Source: Azospirillum brasilense (lineage in GTDB: Bacteria > Pseudomonadota > Alphaproteobacteria > Azospirillales > Azospirillaceae). From it: a stretch of 64,000 nucleotides of DNA. Under the pieces are notes generated by a model, which ran no database searches, was not told the origin of the DNA, and was given only the letters and a program-made list of their open reading frames with translations. Where the stretch lies: NCBI RefSeq assembly GCF_001315015.1, contig NZ_CP012914.1:1116001-1180000 (forward strand), read 5' to 3'. The position numbers were made by a program, and so were the translations under genes. Each line of letters opens with the position of its first letter. Position 1 is the first letter of the stretch. This document shows positions 25,204 through 34,327 of this stretch, piece after piece.

Positions 25204-26043
25204 TCAGTCCGCGCCGACCAGATCGCGGTAGCAGTGCCAGGAGGCGTGGCCGATCAGAGGCAGGGCCAGCGCCAGCCCGAGGAAGCCGGTGACCATCCCC
25301 GCCGCGGTGAACAGCACGATCAGGAAGGCCCAGCCGGCCATGGTCCGCAGATTCTCGCGCAGCACCGCGACGCTGGTCGCCATGGCGGTGAAGCTGTCGG
25401 TCTCGCGGTCGAGCAGCATCGGGATCGACACCACGCTGATGGCGAAGACCGCCGTGGCGATGACGCCGCCGACGATGGTGCCGGTCAGCAGGAACGGGAT
25501 CGTCTGGGCCGAGAAGAAGACGCGGTCGACGAGCTGGTCAAAGGCCGGCGGTTCCGTCGCGAAGAACAGCGCGAAGATCAGGAAGGCGATGCGGATCCAG
25601 GCCAGCATGGCCAGCATCAGCGCCAGCCCGATCCCGGCGATCTGCACGCCGTTGCGGCGGTAGGCCCCGGCGACCTTCATCAGGGTCGGCGTCTCCCCCC
25701 GCTCCAGCAGGCGGCTGGTCTCGTAGAGGCCGACGGCGAAGACCGGTCCCAGCAGCATGAAGCCCGCCGCCATCGGCAGGACCAGATACTGCATGTCCTG
25801 CATCGACAGCACGGCCACCAGCGCGAGGCTGGACAACACCGCCAGCAGGCCGTAGACGGCGCTGATCGTGGGGCTGGCGCACATGTCGCGCCAGCCGGCG
25901 CTCAGCCACACCCAGGGGCGGTCGACGTCGACGCTGCGGATTCGCGGAAGATAGGGGGCCGGCTTGTGGAACTCGGAGGGTTCCTTGCGCCGGATCGGCC
26001 GATGGAATTGGGACGCACCGCGGTGAGACGACATGTCGACCAT
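25204..26043 (-). CDS. DUF2189 family integral membrane protein
   Basis: A 279-residue protein with a polar N-terminus (about 1-60) followed by roughly six transmembrane helices (for example AVYGLLAVLSSLALVAVL, LPMAAGFMLLGPVFAVGLY, GWAFLIVLFTAAGMVTGFL). LGPVFAVGLYETSRLLERGE and GLALALPLIGHASWHCYRDLV are the conserved DUF2189 blocks, sometimes mis-annotated as cytochrome c oxidase subunit I. There is no haem-copper signature, so it is not an oxidase. The family's role is unknown. ATG 26043 has GGGAGG upstream. Confidence 0.88.
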   Translation of the reverse strand: MVDMSSHRGASQFHRPIRRKEPSEFHKPAPYLPRIRSVDVDRPWVWLSAGWRDMCASPTISAVYGLLAVLSSLALVAVLSMQDMQYLVLPMAAGFMLLGPVFAVGLYETSRLLERGETPTLMKVAGAYRRNGVQIAGIGLALMLAMLAWIRIAFLIFALFFATEPPAFDQLVDRVFFSAQTIPFLLTGTIVGGVIATAVFAISVVSIPMLLDRETDSFTAMATSVAVLRENLRTMAGWAFLIVLFTAAGMVTGFLGLALALPLIGHASWHCYRDLVGAD

Positions 26044-26189
26044 GATGATGGTCCTCCCCTTTGCCCATTGCGCCTCTCGTGAGGAGGGGAGTGTAGCAAA
26101 GCGGTCCGCAGCGTTCCAGATTGTCTTACGGACGAATTGTTTGAATACCTAATTGTCACAAAAGCGATACCAAAGCACGGGCTTGGCCG

Positions 26190-26381
26190 TCACTCGCCAG
26201 CCTTTTCGCCGTCAACCTTCTTGCCGTCGAGATCCGCTTCACGGCGCTCGGCGTCCTGACGATCGCGCAGCTTCTCGGCCTTGGTGCGCCCGAAGCGGAT
26301 GCGGTTCGCCTCGGCGGTTTTTTCACGTTCTTCCTTCTGGCGCATCTTCCGGAAGCGGTTCAGGTTCACGACATCGGCCAT
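26190..26381 (-). CDS. DUF4169 family small basic protein
   Basis: A 63-residue highly charged protein, MADVVNLNRFRKMRQKEEREKTAEANRIRFGRTKAEK..., which is the conserved DUF4169 pattern (NLNRFRK followed by RFGRTKAEK). It is almost all Lys/Arg/Glu and predicted helical. The function is unknown. The start at 26381 is set by the family N-terminus; the open frame up to 26597 is not coding-like. The gene sits alone between the DUF2189 and AsmA-like genes. Confidence 0.85.
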   Translation of the reverse strand: MADVVNLNRFRKMRQKEEREKTAEANRIRFGRTKAEKLRDRQDAERREADLDGKKVDGEKAGE

Positions 26382-26600
26382 GGGGCGCGTCTCCTGAGGG
26401 CGGGGCATATCGTCTTTTGGACAACTCGGCCGTTGGAATGCCCAAATTGCTTGTTTTCTTTCGGGACGATAGTTTAGCGGAACCCCGTGCCACCCGGAAG
26501 ACCGGAGCGGGCGCCGGGGGTTCCCGCGGCTTGTGGCGGACATCTTGTGGCAGGAACACGGCGACTTAACAGCCGAACGGTGGGGAAGGCGGGGCAACCG

Positions 26601-29600
26601 GTGAAGAAACTCCTGATCGCGGCGCTGATTCTATTGGGCCTGCTGGTGGCCGCGGTGCTGATCGTGCCGAGCGTGATCGACTGGAACGCCTACAAGGCCC
26701 AGATCGCGGACAAGGTGTCCGCCGCCACGGGCCGCAAGGTGGAGCTGAAGGGCGACATCGGCCTGTCCCTGCTGCCGGCCCCGGCGCTGACGGTGCGCGA
26801 CGCGCGTCTGGCCAATGCGCCCGGCGGGTCCGAGGAGGATATGGCCCGCCTGAAGGAGTTGGACGTCCGCGTGGCCCTCGGCCCGCTGCTCGGCGGCCAC
26901 ATCCAGGTGCAGAGCATCAGGCTGATCGACCCGACCTTCCTGTTCGAGACGCTGCCCGACGGGCGCTTCAACTGGGATCTGTCGGGTGCCGGCACCGGCC
27001 GTACGGCGGGTGCCGGGCCGGGCGGATCGGGCGATGGGCTGGCCTCTGCGGTCAGCTTCGATCAGGTGACTGTGCAGAACGGCACCATCCATTACCGCGA
27101 CGCCCGCACCGGTCAGTCGGAGGTGATCGACCAGATCGATGCGCGGATCGTCGCCGGCAGCTTCACCGGGCCGTTCCAGGGGCAGGGCGGTTTCCGGGCG
27201 CGCGGCGTGCCGCTGCGCGGGGAGATGTTCGTCAGCCGCCTGATCGACGGCGCCGCCGTCCAGGTCCGGGCGACGCTGTCGATGGCCGACACCGACGCCA
27301 CGCTGCGCTTCGCGGGAATCGTGACCAACCCGCCGGGCAGCGGCGGATCGCGCGCCCAGGGTGACCTGCGCGTCGAAGGAAGCGACCTGTCCCGCGCGCT
27401 GGCTCTGGTCCGCAAAGGCTCGGCCGCGGGCGAGGACAGGAAGGCGACCGCCTTGCTCGCCCAGTCCTTCGGCATCCGCACGGCGGTCGAGGCGTCCCCG
27501 ACCGCGGCGAGCTTCACCAATTTGGAGGCGCAGCTCGGCGACACGCGCGCCACCGGCACGGCGACCCTGCGCAGCGGAACGCCGGCAAGGGCAGAACTGA
27601 CGCTGGCCCTGAACCGGCTCGACCTTGACGCCTGGCTGGACCGTGCGGGCGCCGGCGGGGGTTCGGATGCCGGCGCCCAGCCCGCCGCCCGCAATGGAAA
27701 CACGGTCAAAAGCGCGCCGCCCAGCGCTCCATCCGGCGGCGCCCCGGCCCCGACCGGCGGCGCGACCCAGCCCGGCGGCTTCTCCCTGCCGGACGCGCTG
27801 GACGCCAAGCTCGACCTCGCGGTGGACGGCATCACTTACAACGGCGGCATCATCCGTCAGGGGCGGGTGGAAGCCAGCCTGACCGGCGGCACATTGAACA
27901 TCGACCGTGTCAGCGCACTGCTGCCCGGCGGCTCCGATATCGTGGCGGCGGGGGAGCTGGCAGCGGCCAACGGCCAGCCGAATCTCAATCTGCGGATGGA
28001 GGCGAACGCCGACAACCTGCGCGCTGTGCTGGAATGGCTGCGGGTGGACGTCCGCGCCGTTCCGGCGGACCGGCTGCGCCGGGCCTCGGTTGCCGCGCAG
28101 TTGCAGGGACGCCCCGGGAGGCTGGACGTGAACGGCCTGGACCTGCGGGTAGACGCCAGCCGCCTGACCGGCGCCGTCGCCTATGTCGACCGCGGGCGGC
28201 CCGCCTTCGGCGCGCGGCTTGACCTCGACCGGCTGAACCTCGACGCCTATCTGCCCCAAGCGGGCGACAGTGCGGCGGCCCAGGCCGCACCTGCCGCCAA
28301 TGGCGGGGGCAACGCCGCGGCTCCCGCTTCGGCCAACGGTGCCGCCCAGACATCCGCGCGCAACGGGCGTTCATCCATGTCACCGGCCCGGCTGCTGGCC
28401 GGTGTCGACGCGAACCTGGAATTGTCGGTCGGCCAACTGACCGTGCGCAACACGCCGGTCCAGGGGCTTCGGCTCGACGCCACCGCCGCGGGCGGCGCCC
28501 TGTCGATCAAGGAGGCGACGGTGCAGGACGCCGCCGGGGTGAAGCTCCGCCTGGACGGGCAGATCGCCGGGCTGGAGCCGCTGCGTGGCGCCCATCTGAC
28601 GCTGAACGCCGAGGCCGCCAGCCTGGAGGGGGTGGCGCGCGCCGTTCCCTGGCCGGAGGGTGCCCCCGCGCCGGAGCGGCTGGGCGCGGTGAAGGCGCAG
28701 GCCCGCCTTTCGGGCGACGCCGAGCGTCTGGCGGTCGAGCTGGGGGCGGAGGCGGCCGAAGGCTCGCTTGAGGTGGGCGGCACGGTGCTGAGCGTCGAGA
28801 AGAATCCATCCGTCGATCTGAAACTGCGCGCCAAGCACCCGGAGCTGGCCCGGCTGGCCAGCCTGTTCGCCGATGATGCCGTGTCCGGCTCCTATGGCCC
28901 CATGGACCTCTACACGGAGCTGGCGGGGACGCGGAAAGCCTTCACGTTGGGCAACATCCAGGGCGTGCTGGCCGGTGTTACGGTCAAAGGCAAGGCCAGC
29001 GCCGACCTGAACGGCAGCAAGCCGCGGGTGGAAGCCGACCTGCAGACCGGCGATCTGGAGCTGGACCGGCTGGCGGTGCTTCCCGCCGCCGCCCGCCCTG
29101 CCGGCGCCACTTCTCCGGCAGCCGTGACACCGCCGGGCGCCTCAGCCGCCGCGGCGGGGGATTTCAGTGGGCTGCGCCGCTTCGACGGGCGCTTCGCGCT
29201 GACCTCCTCCGCCCTCGTCAAGGGTGGTACGCGAATCGAGAATCCGGCTCTGCGCGCCACCGTGACCAACGGCGTGCTGACGGTGGAGCGGTTCGACGGC
29301 ACCCTGATGGGTGGCCAGCTCGGCGCCACAGGGCGGCTTGCCGCGCCGGGCAACCAGACGCCGACCGCCGAGGCCACCATCACGCTGTCCAAGGCCAAGC
29401 TGGCCGAGGCGGTGGGCGGCGGCTTGGGCGGCGGAGCGCTGGAGATCGCCGGCGGCGTGCTGGACGCCGAGGCCAACCTGACGACCAGCGGGGCCGGCGG
29501 CGACGCCATGCTCAAGGCGCTGGCCGGCCAGGGCCGGATCAGCGCCCGTGACGGTCTGCTGCGCGGCTTCGATCTCGGCGTTCTGCGCGACCGGCTGACC

Positions 29601-30041
29601 AAGCTGGAACGCCCGCAGGAGCTGCTGGGCGCGGTGATGGGCGGCCTTCAGGGCGGGGAAACCCGCTTCGCCCGGCTGGACGGCAGCTTCGCCATCGACA
29701 AGGGCGTGGCGCGCACCGAGGACACGCGGCTGACCTCCGACCTGGGCGAGGCGGTGGCGGCGGGGCAGGTCAACCTGCCGGCGCAGACCATCGACATGCG
29801 CGTCCGCCTGACCGTGCAGTCCGACCAGTCGCTTCCCCCGCTGACCGTCCGCATGACCGGCGCGCTCGACAAGCCTACCCGCTCCTTCGAGATGCAGGAG
29901 GTGCAGGAGTATTTCGCCCGCCGCGCCGCCGAGGGGCTGCTGAACAAGGTGGTGCCGAAGGATCTGCCGATTCCCGGCGGCGGCAACGCCCCGAAGCCGG
30001 ACGCGCTGTTGAAGGGGCTGATCGACGGGCTGCGGCGTTGA
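26601..30041 (+). CDS. AsmA family protein (large, inner-membrane-anchored)
   Basis: A 1146-residue protein. A single N-terminal membrane anchor (KKLLIAALILLGLLVAAVLIVPSVIDW) is followed by DWNAYKAQIADKVSAATGRKVELKGDIGLSLLPAPALTV, the AsmA start. A very long beta-rich periplasmic part ends in FARLDGSFAIDKGVARTED and RMTGALDKPTRSFE, the AsmA C-terminal domain. Gly/Ala/Pro-rich linkers lie near 370-400 and 550-580. AsmA relatives form periplasmic bridges that carry lipids between membranes. The start is a GTG at 26601 after GGGGAAGGCGGGG. It probably leads the run of co-directional genes up to 35551. Confidence 0.9.
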   Translation: MKKLLIAALILLGLLVAAVLIVPSVIDWNAYKAQIADKVSAATGRKVELKGDIGLSLLPAPALTVRDARLANAPGGSEEDMARLKELDVRVALGPLLGGHIQVQSIRLIDPTFLFETLPDGRFNWDLSGAGTGRTAGAGPGGSGDGLASAVSFDQVTVQNGTIHYRDARTGQSEVIDQIDARIVAGSFTGPFQGQGGFRARGVPLRGEMFVSRLIDGAAVQVRATLSMADTDATLRFAGIVTNPPGSGGSRAQGDLRVEGSDLSRALALVRKGSAAGEDRKATALLAQSFGIRTAVEASPTAASFTNLEAQLGDTRATGTATLRSGTPARAELTLALNRLDLDAWLDRAGAGGGSDAGAQPAARNGNTVKSAPPSAPSGGAPAPTGGATQPGGFSLPDALDAKLDLAVDGITYNGGIIRQGRVEASLTGGTLNIDRVSALLPGGSDIVAAGELAAANGQPNLNLRMEANADNLRAVLEWLRVDVRAVPADRLRRASVAAQLQGRPGRLDVNGLDLRVDASRLTGAVAYVDRGRPAFGARLDLDRLNLDAYLPQAGDSAAAQAAPAANGGGNAAAPASANGAAQTSARNGRSSMSPARLLAGVDANLELSVGQLTVRNTPVQGLRLDATAAGGALSIKEATVQDAAGVKLRLDGQIAGLEPLRGAHLTLNAEAASLEGVARAVPWPEGAPAPERLGAVKAQARLSGDAERLAVELGAEAAEGSLEVGGTVLSVEKNPSVDLKLRAKHPELARLASLFADDAVSGSYGPMDLYTELAGTRKAFTLGNIQGVLAGVTVKGKASADLNGSKPRVEADLQTGDLELDRLAVLPAAARPAGATSPAAVTPPGASAAAAGDFSGLRRFDGRFALTSSALVKGGTRIENPALRATVTNGVLTVERFDGTLMGGQLGATGRLAAPGNQTPTAEATITLSKAKLAEAVGGGLGGGALEIAGGVLDAEANLTTSGAGGDAMLKALAGQGRISARDGLLRGFDLGVLRDRLTKLERPQELLGAVMGGLQGGETRFARLDGSFAIDKGVARTEDTRLTSDLGEAVAAGQVNLPAQTIDMRVRLTVQSDQSLPPLTVRMTGALDKPTRSFEMQEVQEYFARRAAEGLLNKVVPKDLPIPGGGNAPKPDALLKGLIDGLRR

Positions 30042-30150
30042 GAGTGAGGACGCACGTGGCGCAAGCCCCGTGACGCATTGCGTCCAAGCCCGTTGAAGTT
30101 CCGTGGGGCGGGTCCCATAATGCGGCAGACAAGAAGCGGATTTTGAGTCG

Positions 30151-30486
30151 ATGCAGGTGGACAATAAGATTTTGGACGATCTGGCCCGCGTTGCGGGCGG
30201 TGCGCTCGGCGCGCTGTCGTCCCTGCGCGAGGAAGCTGAGGCGCAGATGCGCCAGCAGTTCGAGCGCGTTCTGTCGCGGATGGATGTGGTGAGCCGCGAG
30301 GAGTACGAGGCCGTCCGCGCCATGGCCGCCAAGGCCCGCGAGGAGCAGGAGGCCATGGCCGAGCGCCTCGCCGCGCTGGAGGCCACGGTGGCCGGACTGC
30401 AGGCCGGTCGTGACGCGAAGCCGGCGTCGGGCACCGCCGCCCCCGCGGTCGGCCCCATTGCCGGAGGAGGCACCGGACCGGTCTGA
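30151..30486 (+). CDS. ubiK: UbiK family ubiquinone biosynthesis accessory factor
   Basis: A 111-residue protein beginning MQVDNKILDDLARVAGGALGALSSLREEAEAQMRQQFERVLSRMDVVSREEYEAVR, which is the UbiK (BMFP) pattern of an amphipathic helix followed by a C-terminal coiled coil (MAAKAREEQEAMAERLAALEATVAGL). UbiK helps organise the Ubi enzyme complex at the membrane. The tail is Ala/Pro/Gly-rich and likely unstructured. No other ubiquinone gene is adjacent except ubiX about 7.5 kb away. Confidence 0.9.
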   Translation: MQVDNKILDDLARVAGGALGALSSLREEAEAQMRQQFERVLSRMDVVSREEYEAVRAMAAKAREEQEAMAERLAALEATVAGLQAGRDAKPASGTAAPAVGPIAGGGTGPV

Positions 30487-30689
30487 TCCGGTCCTTCGTC
30501 AACGTCTCCGAACCTTCACGGATGCACCGCCGAAAACCAGTTGCGCCGGCCAGACCCTTTTGGCACGGTGCATTGGGTGGTATGCATCCGTCTGCCAGCC
30601 ACAACATCTCGGGGCTTCACCTTCTTGCGCGAAGGCGGACCGGCCCCGGGGCGGTTCCGTCCACCGCGCCTTTACAGGAGGACGCCGAT

Positions 30690-31193
30690 ATGTCGGCTGT
30701 TGCCGTCGACACCCCCTCATCCGCGCACAATCCCCTGGACATCGTCGAGGAGATCGTCACCGCCAACGAATGGCCCTTCGAGCGGGCCGGCGAGGACGAG
30801 CTGATCGTCGAGATCGGCGGGCGCTGGTGCGATTACCGTCTTTATTTCGTCTGGCAATCCGACGTCAGTGCGATGCAGTTCTCCTGCCAGTTCGACATGA
30901 AGGTCCCGGCGGCGCGCCGGTCCTCCGTGAACGACCTGCTGGCGGAGGTGAACGCGCGCATGTGGTTGGGCCATTTCGACGTTTGCGCCGAGGAGCACAC
31001 CCCGATGTTCCGCCAGACCATGCTGCTGCGCGGTTCGCGTGGCGCGACGGTGGAGCAGCTTGAGGACCTTGTCGAGATCGCCCTCTCGGAGTGCGAGCGC
31101 TTCTACCCCGCCTTCCAGTTCGTGATCTGGGGCGGCAAGTCCGCGTCGGAGGCGGTATCCGCCGCCATCCTCGACACCGCAGGGGAGGCGTGA
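30690..31193 (+). CDS. YbjN-domain protein
   Basis: A 167-residue protein. NPLDIVEEIVTANEWPFERAGEDELIVEIGGRWCDYRLYFVW, the FDMKVP strand and NARMWLGHFDV are the YbjN fold, similar to type III secretion chaperones. YbjN proteins are linked to stress response and motility in enterobacteria, but their biochemical role is not settled. ATG 30690 follows AGGAGG. The stop overlaps a possible GTG start for proC, and the true proC ATG is 5 bp later, so the genes are tightly coupled. Confidence 0.85.
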   Translation: MSAVAVDTPSSAHNPLDIVEEIVTANEWPFERAGEDELIVEIGGRWCDYRLYFVWQSDVSAMQFSCQFDMKVPAARRSSVNDLLAEVNARMWLGHFDVCAEEHTPMFRQTMLLRGSRGATVEQLEDLVEIALSECERFYPAFQFVIWGGKSASEAVSAAILDTAGEA

Positions 31194-31198
31194 CCGCC

Positions 31199-32026
31199 AT
31201 GGCGCAAGTTGGGACGCAGGGTTGCACGTTGCTGCTGGCCGGCTGCGGCAAGATGGGCGGGGCGATGCTCGACGGCTGGCTGACGGCCGGTATCGCGTCC
31301 AGCGTCGCCGTGGTCGAACCGTCCGGCCTGCCGGAGTCCCTGCGCGGCAACCCCGCCGTCATCCTGGCGAGCGGTCCGGACAGCGTGCCCGCCGAATTCA
31401 CGCCGGACGTGGTGGTTCTTGCGGTGAAGCCGCAGGTGATGGATTCGGTCCTTCCGGCCTACCGGGCGCTGGTCCGCCCCGGCACGGTGTTCCTGTCCGT
31501 CGCCGCCGGCAAGACCATCGCCTCCTTCGAGTCGGCGCTGGGAGAGGGAGCGGCCATCGTCCGCTCCATGCCCAACACGCCCGCTGCCATCGGCCGCGGC
31601 ATGACCGTCGCCGTCGGCAACCCGGTGGTGACGGAGGTGCAGAAGTCGCTGTGCGATTCGCTGCTGCGCGCGGTCGGCGACGTTGCCTGGGTTGAGGACG
31701 AGTCGCTCCTCGATCCGGTGACCGCCGTCTCGGGCAGCGGCCCCGCCTACGTCTTCCTGTTGGTCGAGGCGATGGCGAAGGCCGGCGAGGCCGCCGGTTT
31801 GCCCGCCGAGCTTGCCATGCGTCTGGCGCGGGCCACCGTTGCGGGGGCGGGCGAGTTGCTCCACCAGTCCCCGATCGCCGCCGCCGACCTGCGCAAGGCG
31901 GTGACCAGTCCCAACGGCACCACCCAGGCGGCGCTCGACGTGCTGATGGCCGGGGACGGCATGCAGCCGCTGTTCGACCGCGCCGTCGCCGCCGCCGCGA
32001 ACCGTTCCCGCGAACTGGCGAAGTAA
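31199..32026 (+). CDS. proC: Pyrroline-5-carboxylate reductase
   Basis: A 275-residue enzyme making proline from 1-pyrroline-5-carboxylate with NAD(P)H. LLLAGCGKMGGAMLDGW is the Rossmann nucleotide loop. VLAVKPQVM, IVRSMPNTPAAIGRGMT, TAVSGSGPAYVFLLVEAMAKAGEAAGL and LRKAVTSPNGTTQAAL are the ProC blocks. The full signature in the C-terminal half is intact. ATG 31199 is preferred because GGGGAGG is about 10 nt upstream; a GTG at 31190 overlaps the preceding stop. Confidence 0.96.
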   Translation: MAQVGTQGCTLLLAGCGKMGGAMLDGWLTAGIASSVAVVEPSGLPESLRGNPAVILASGPDSVPAEFTPDVVVLAVKPQVMDSVLPAYRALVRPGTVFLSVAAGKTIASFESALGEGAAIVRSMPNTPAAIGRGMTVAVGNPVVTEVQKSLCDSLLRAVGDVAWVEDESLLDPVTAVSGSGPAYVFLLVEAMAKAGEAAGLPAELAMRLARATVAGAGELLHQSPIAAADLRKAVTSPNGTTQAALDVLMAGDGMQPLFDRAVAAAANRSRELAK

Positions 32027-32032
32027 GGCGTC

Positions 32033-32515
32033 ATGGCGGCCCTCAGCCCCTCCGCCCAACGCGTCCAGGCCCTGCTGGACGGCTTCGGCCATGGCCACGC
32101 GGTGGTGGAGCATGAGGGCAGCACCCGCACTTCGGAAGACGCGGCCAACGCCGTCGGCTGCGCCGTGGCGCAGATCGCCAAGTCCTTGATCTTCCGTGCG
32201 AAGGACAGCGGCCGGCCGGTGCTGGTGGTGGCCAGCGGGGCCAACCGGGTGGACGAAAAGGCGGTCGGCCGGCTGATCGGCGAAAAGATCGAGCGGGCCG
32301 ATCCGGACTTCGTTCGCGAGGCCACCGGCTTCGCCATCGGCGGGGTGCCGCCCATCGGCCACGCCGTGCCGCCGCTGGTTCTGATCGACGCCGACCTGAT
32401 GGGCCTCGACGCCATCTGGGCCGCCGCCGGCACTCCCAACGCGGTCTTCCGCCTGACCCCGGCGCAACTCGTCGCCATCACCGGCGGGCGGGTCGAAGCC
32501 ATCCGCAAGGACTGA
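32033..32515 (+). CDS. YbaK/EbsC-family aminoacyl-tRNA deacylase
   Basis: A 160-residue YbaK domain. The conserved lysine needed for catalysis is seen at AQIAKSLIFR (K50), and the GGVPPIGH loop is present. Such proteins hydrolyse mischarged Cys-tRNA(Pro) or related tRNAs, protecting translational accuracy. It begins 6 bp after the proC stop, so it is in the same operon. The substrate tRNA is inferred and could be another misacylated tRNA. Confidence 0.85.
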   Translation: MAALSPSAQRVQALLDGFGHGHAVVEHEGSTRTSEDAANAVGCAVAQIAKSLIFRAKDSGRPVLVVASGANRVDEKAVGRLIGEKIERADPDFVREATGFAIGGVPPIGHAVPPLVLIDADLMGLDAIWAAAGTPNAVFRLTPAQLVAITGGRVEAIRKD

Positions 32516-32666
32516 CCGCCCGACAAGCGAGCCGGTCAACCGGGCAGGATGCCGCAGCGCGGCATGACCGCGCATCGCCGGGCCACCCCTCTTCCAAGCC
32601 TCTGGATTCTCTGGCAAGACTCTTCCCAACGAGTTCTTGAACAGAGACGCATCAGGGAGGCCCCCC

Positions 32667-34322
32667 GTGACTGACGCCCGGCACAACCCGTACGAGACCG
32701 ACCTCGACCAGAACGCCGCCAACACGGTGCCGCTGTCGCCGCTCTCGTTCCTGCGCCGCACCGCCGCCGTCTATCCGCAGCGCATTGCCGTGATCCACGG
32801 CCCGGTCCGCCGCACCTGGGCGGAAACCTACGAGCGCTGCGTGCGCCTCGCCTCGGCGCTGGCGAAGCGCGGCATCGGGCTGGGCGACACGGTCGCGGTC
32901 ATGGCCCCCAACACCCCGGAATCCTTCGAGGCGCATTTCGGCGTGCCGATGACCGGCGCGGTCCTCAACGCCCTGAACATCCGCCTGGACGCCGAGGCGC
33001 TGGCCTTCATCCTAGAGCATGGCGAGGCCAAGGTGCTGCTGACCGACCGGGAGTTCTCCGGCGTCATCTCCAAGGCCGTCCATATGCTGGAGCCGAAGCG
33101 CCGCCCGATCGTCATCGACATCGACGACCCGCAGGCCAAGGGTGGCGAACTGATCGGGGAGCAGACCTACGAGCAGTTCCTGGAGACCGGAGACCCGGCC
33201 TATGAATGGCCGATGCCGGCCGACGAGTGGCAGGCCATCGCGCTGAACTACACCAGCGGAACCACCGGCAACCCAAAGGGCGTCGTCTACCACCACCGCG
33301 GTGCCTACCTGAACGCCATGGGCAACGTGCTGACCTGGGCGATGCCGCACCATCCCGTCTATCTGTGGACTCTGCCGATGTTCCACTGCAACGGCTGGTG
33401 CTTCCCCTGGACGGTCACCGCCATGGCCGGCACCAACGTCTGCGTCCGCACGATCACCGCCAAGGGCATCTACGACGCTCTGGCCGACCTCGGCGTTACC
33501 CACATGTGCGGCGCCCCCATCATCATGGGCCTGATCGTCAACGCGCCGGAGGACCAGAAGCGAGAGATCCCGCGCGGTGTGAAGATGATGACCGCGGGCG
33601 CCGCCCCGCCCGCCGCGGTGATCGAGAAGATCGAGCGGATGGGCTTCGACGTCACCCACGTCTACGGCCTGACCGAGGTCTACGGCCCGGTGACCATCTG
33701 CGCTTGGCACGAGCACTGGAACGACCTGCCGCTGGAGGAGCGCGCGGCGTTGAAGGCGCGGCAGGGCGTGAACTACGCCACGCTGGAAGGGCTGATGGTC
33801 GCCGACCCCAACACGCTCCAGCCGACCCGCAAGGACGGCGTGACGATGGGCGAGATCTTCATGCGCGGCAACACCGTCATGAAGGGCTATCTGAAGAACC
33901 CGCGGGCCACCGAGGAGGCGTTCTCCGGCGGCTGGTTCCACACCGGCGACCTCGGCGTCTGGCATCCCGACGGCTACATCGAGCTGAAGGACCGGTCGAA
34001 GGACATCATCATCTCCGGCGGCGAGAACATCTCGACCATCGAGGTCGAATCGGTCCTCTACAAGCATCCGGACATCGTCGAGGCCGCCGTGGTCGCCCGC
34101 CCGGACGAGAAGTGGGGCGAGACGCCCTGCGCCTTCGTCACCGTGAAGGAGGGCAAGCAGCTGACGGAAGCCGAGGTGATCGCCTATTGCCGCGAGCATC
34201 TGGCCCACTTCAAGTGCCCGCGCACCGTCGTTTTCACCGCCCTGCCGAAGACCTCGACTGGCAAGATCCAGAAATACGTGCTGCGCGATCAGGCCCGTGC
34301 GCTCAACGGGGAGAAGGCGTGA
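32667..34322 (+). CDS. AMP-dependent acyl-CoA synthetase (medium/long-chain type)
   Basis: A 551-residue enzyme of the AMP-forming ligase family. LNYTSGTTGNPKGVVYHHRG at about 194 is the P-loop signature. THVYGLTEVYGP, GGWFHTGDLGVWHPDGYIELKDRSKDIIISGGENIS and LPKTSTGKIQKY follow, the last carrying the catalytic Lys. It is related to medium-chain and methylthiopropionyl-CoA ligases, but the acyl substrate is not clear from sequence. The start is the GTG at 32667 with GGGAGG upstream; a TTG at 32637 is a weaker option. Confidence 0.9.
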   Translation: MTDARHNPYETDLDQNAANTVPLSPLSFLRRTAAVYPQRIAVIHGPVRRTWAETYERCVRLASALAKRGIGLGDTVAVMAPNTPESFEAHFGVPMTGAVLNALNIRLDAEALAFILEHGEAKVLLTDREFSGVISKAVHMLEPKRRPIVIDIDDPQAKGGELIGEQTYEQFLETGDPAYEWPMPADEWQAIALNYTSGTTGNPKGVVYHHRGAYLNAMGNVLTWAMPHHPVYLWTLPMFHCNGWCFPWTVTAMAGTNVCVRTITAKGIYDALADLGVTHMCGAPIIMGLIVNAPEDQKREIPRGVKMMTAGAAPPAAVIEKIERMGFDVTHVYGLTEVYGPVTICAWHEHWNDLPLEERAALKARQGVNYATLEGLMVADPNTLQPTRKDGVTMGEIFMRGNTVMKGYLKNPRATEEAFSGGWFHTGDLGVWHPDGYIELKDRSKDIIISGGENISTIEVESVLYKHPDIVEAAVVARPDEKWGETPCAFVTVKEGKQLTEAEVIAYCREHLAHFKCPRTVVFTALPKTSTGKIQKYVLRDQARALNGEKA

Positions 34323-34327
34323 CCGCT

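Noticed and set aside
30541..30570. Possible sigma-54 site TGGCAC ahead of the ybjN-like gene
   Set aside because: The -12 element does not follow at 5 bp spacing (ATTGG instead of TTGC).
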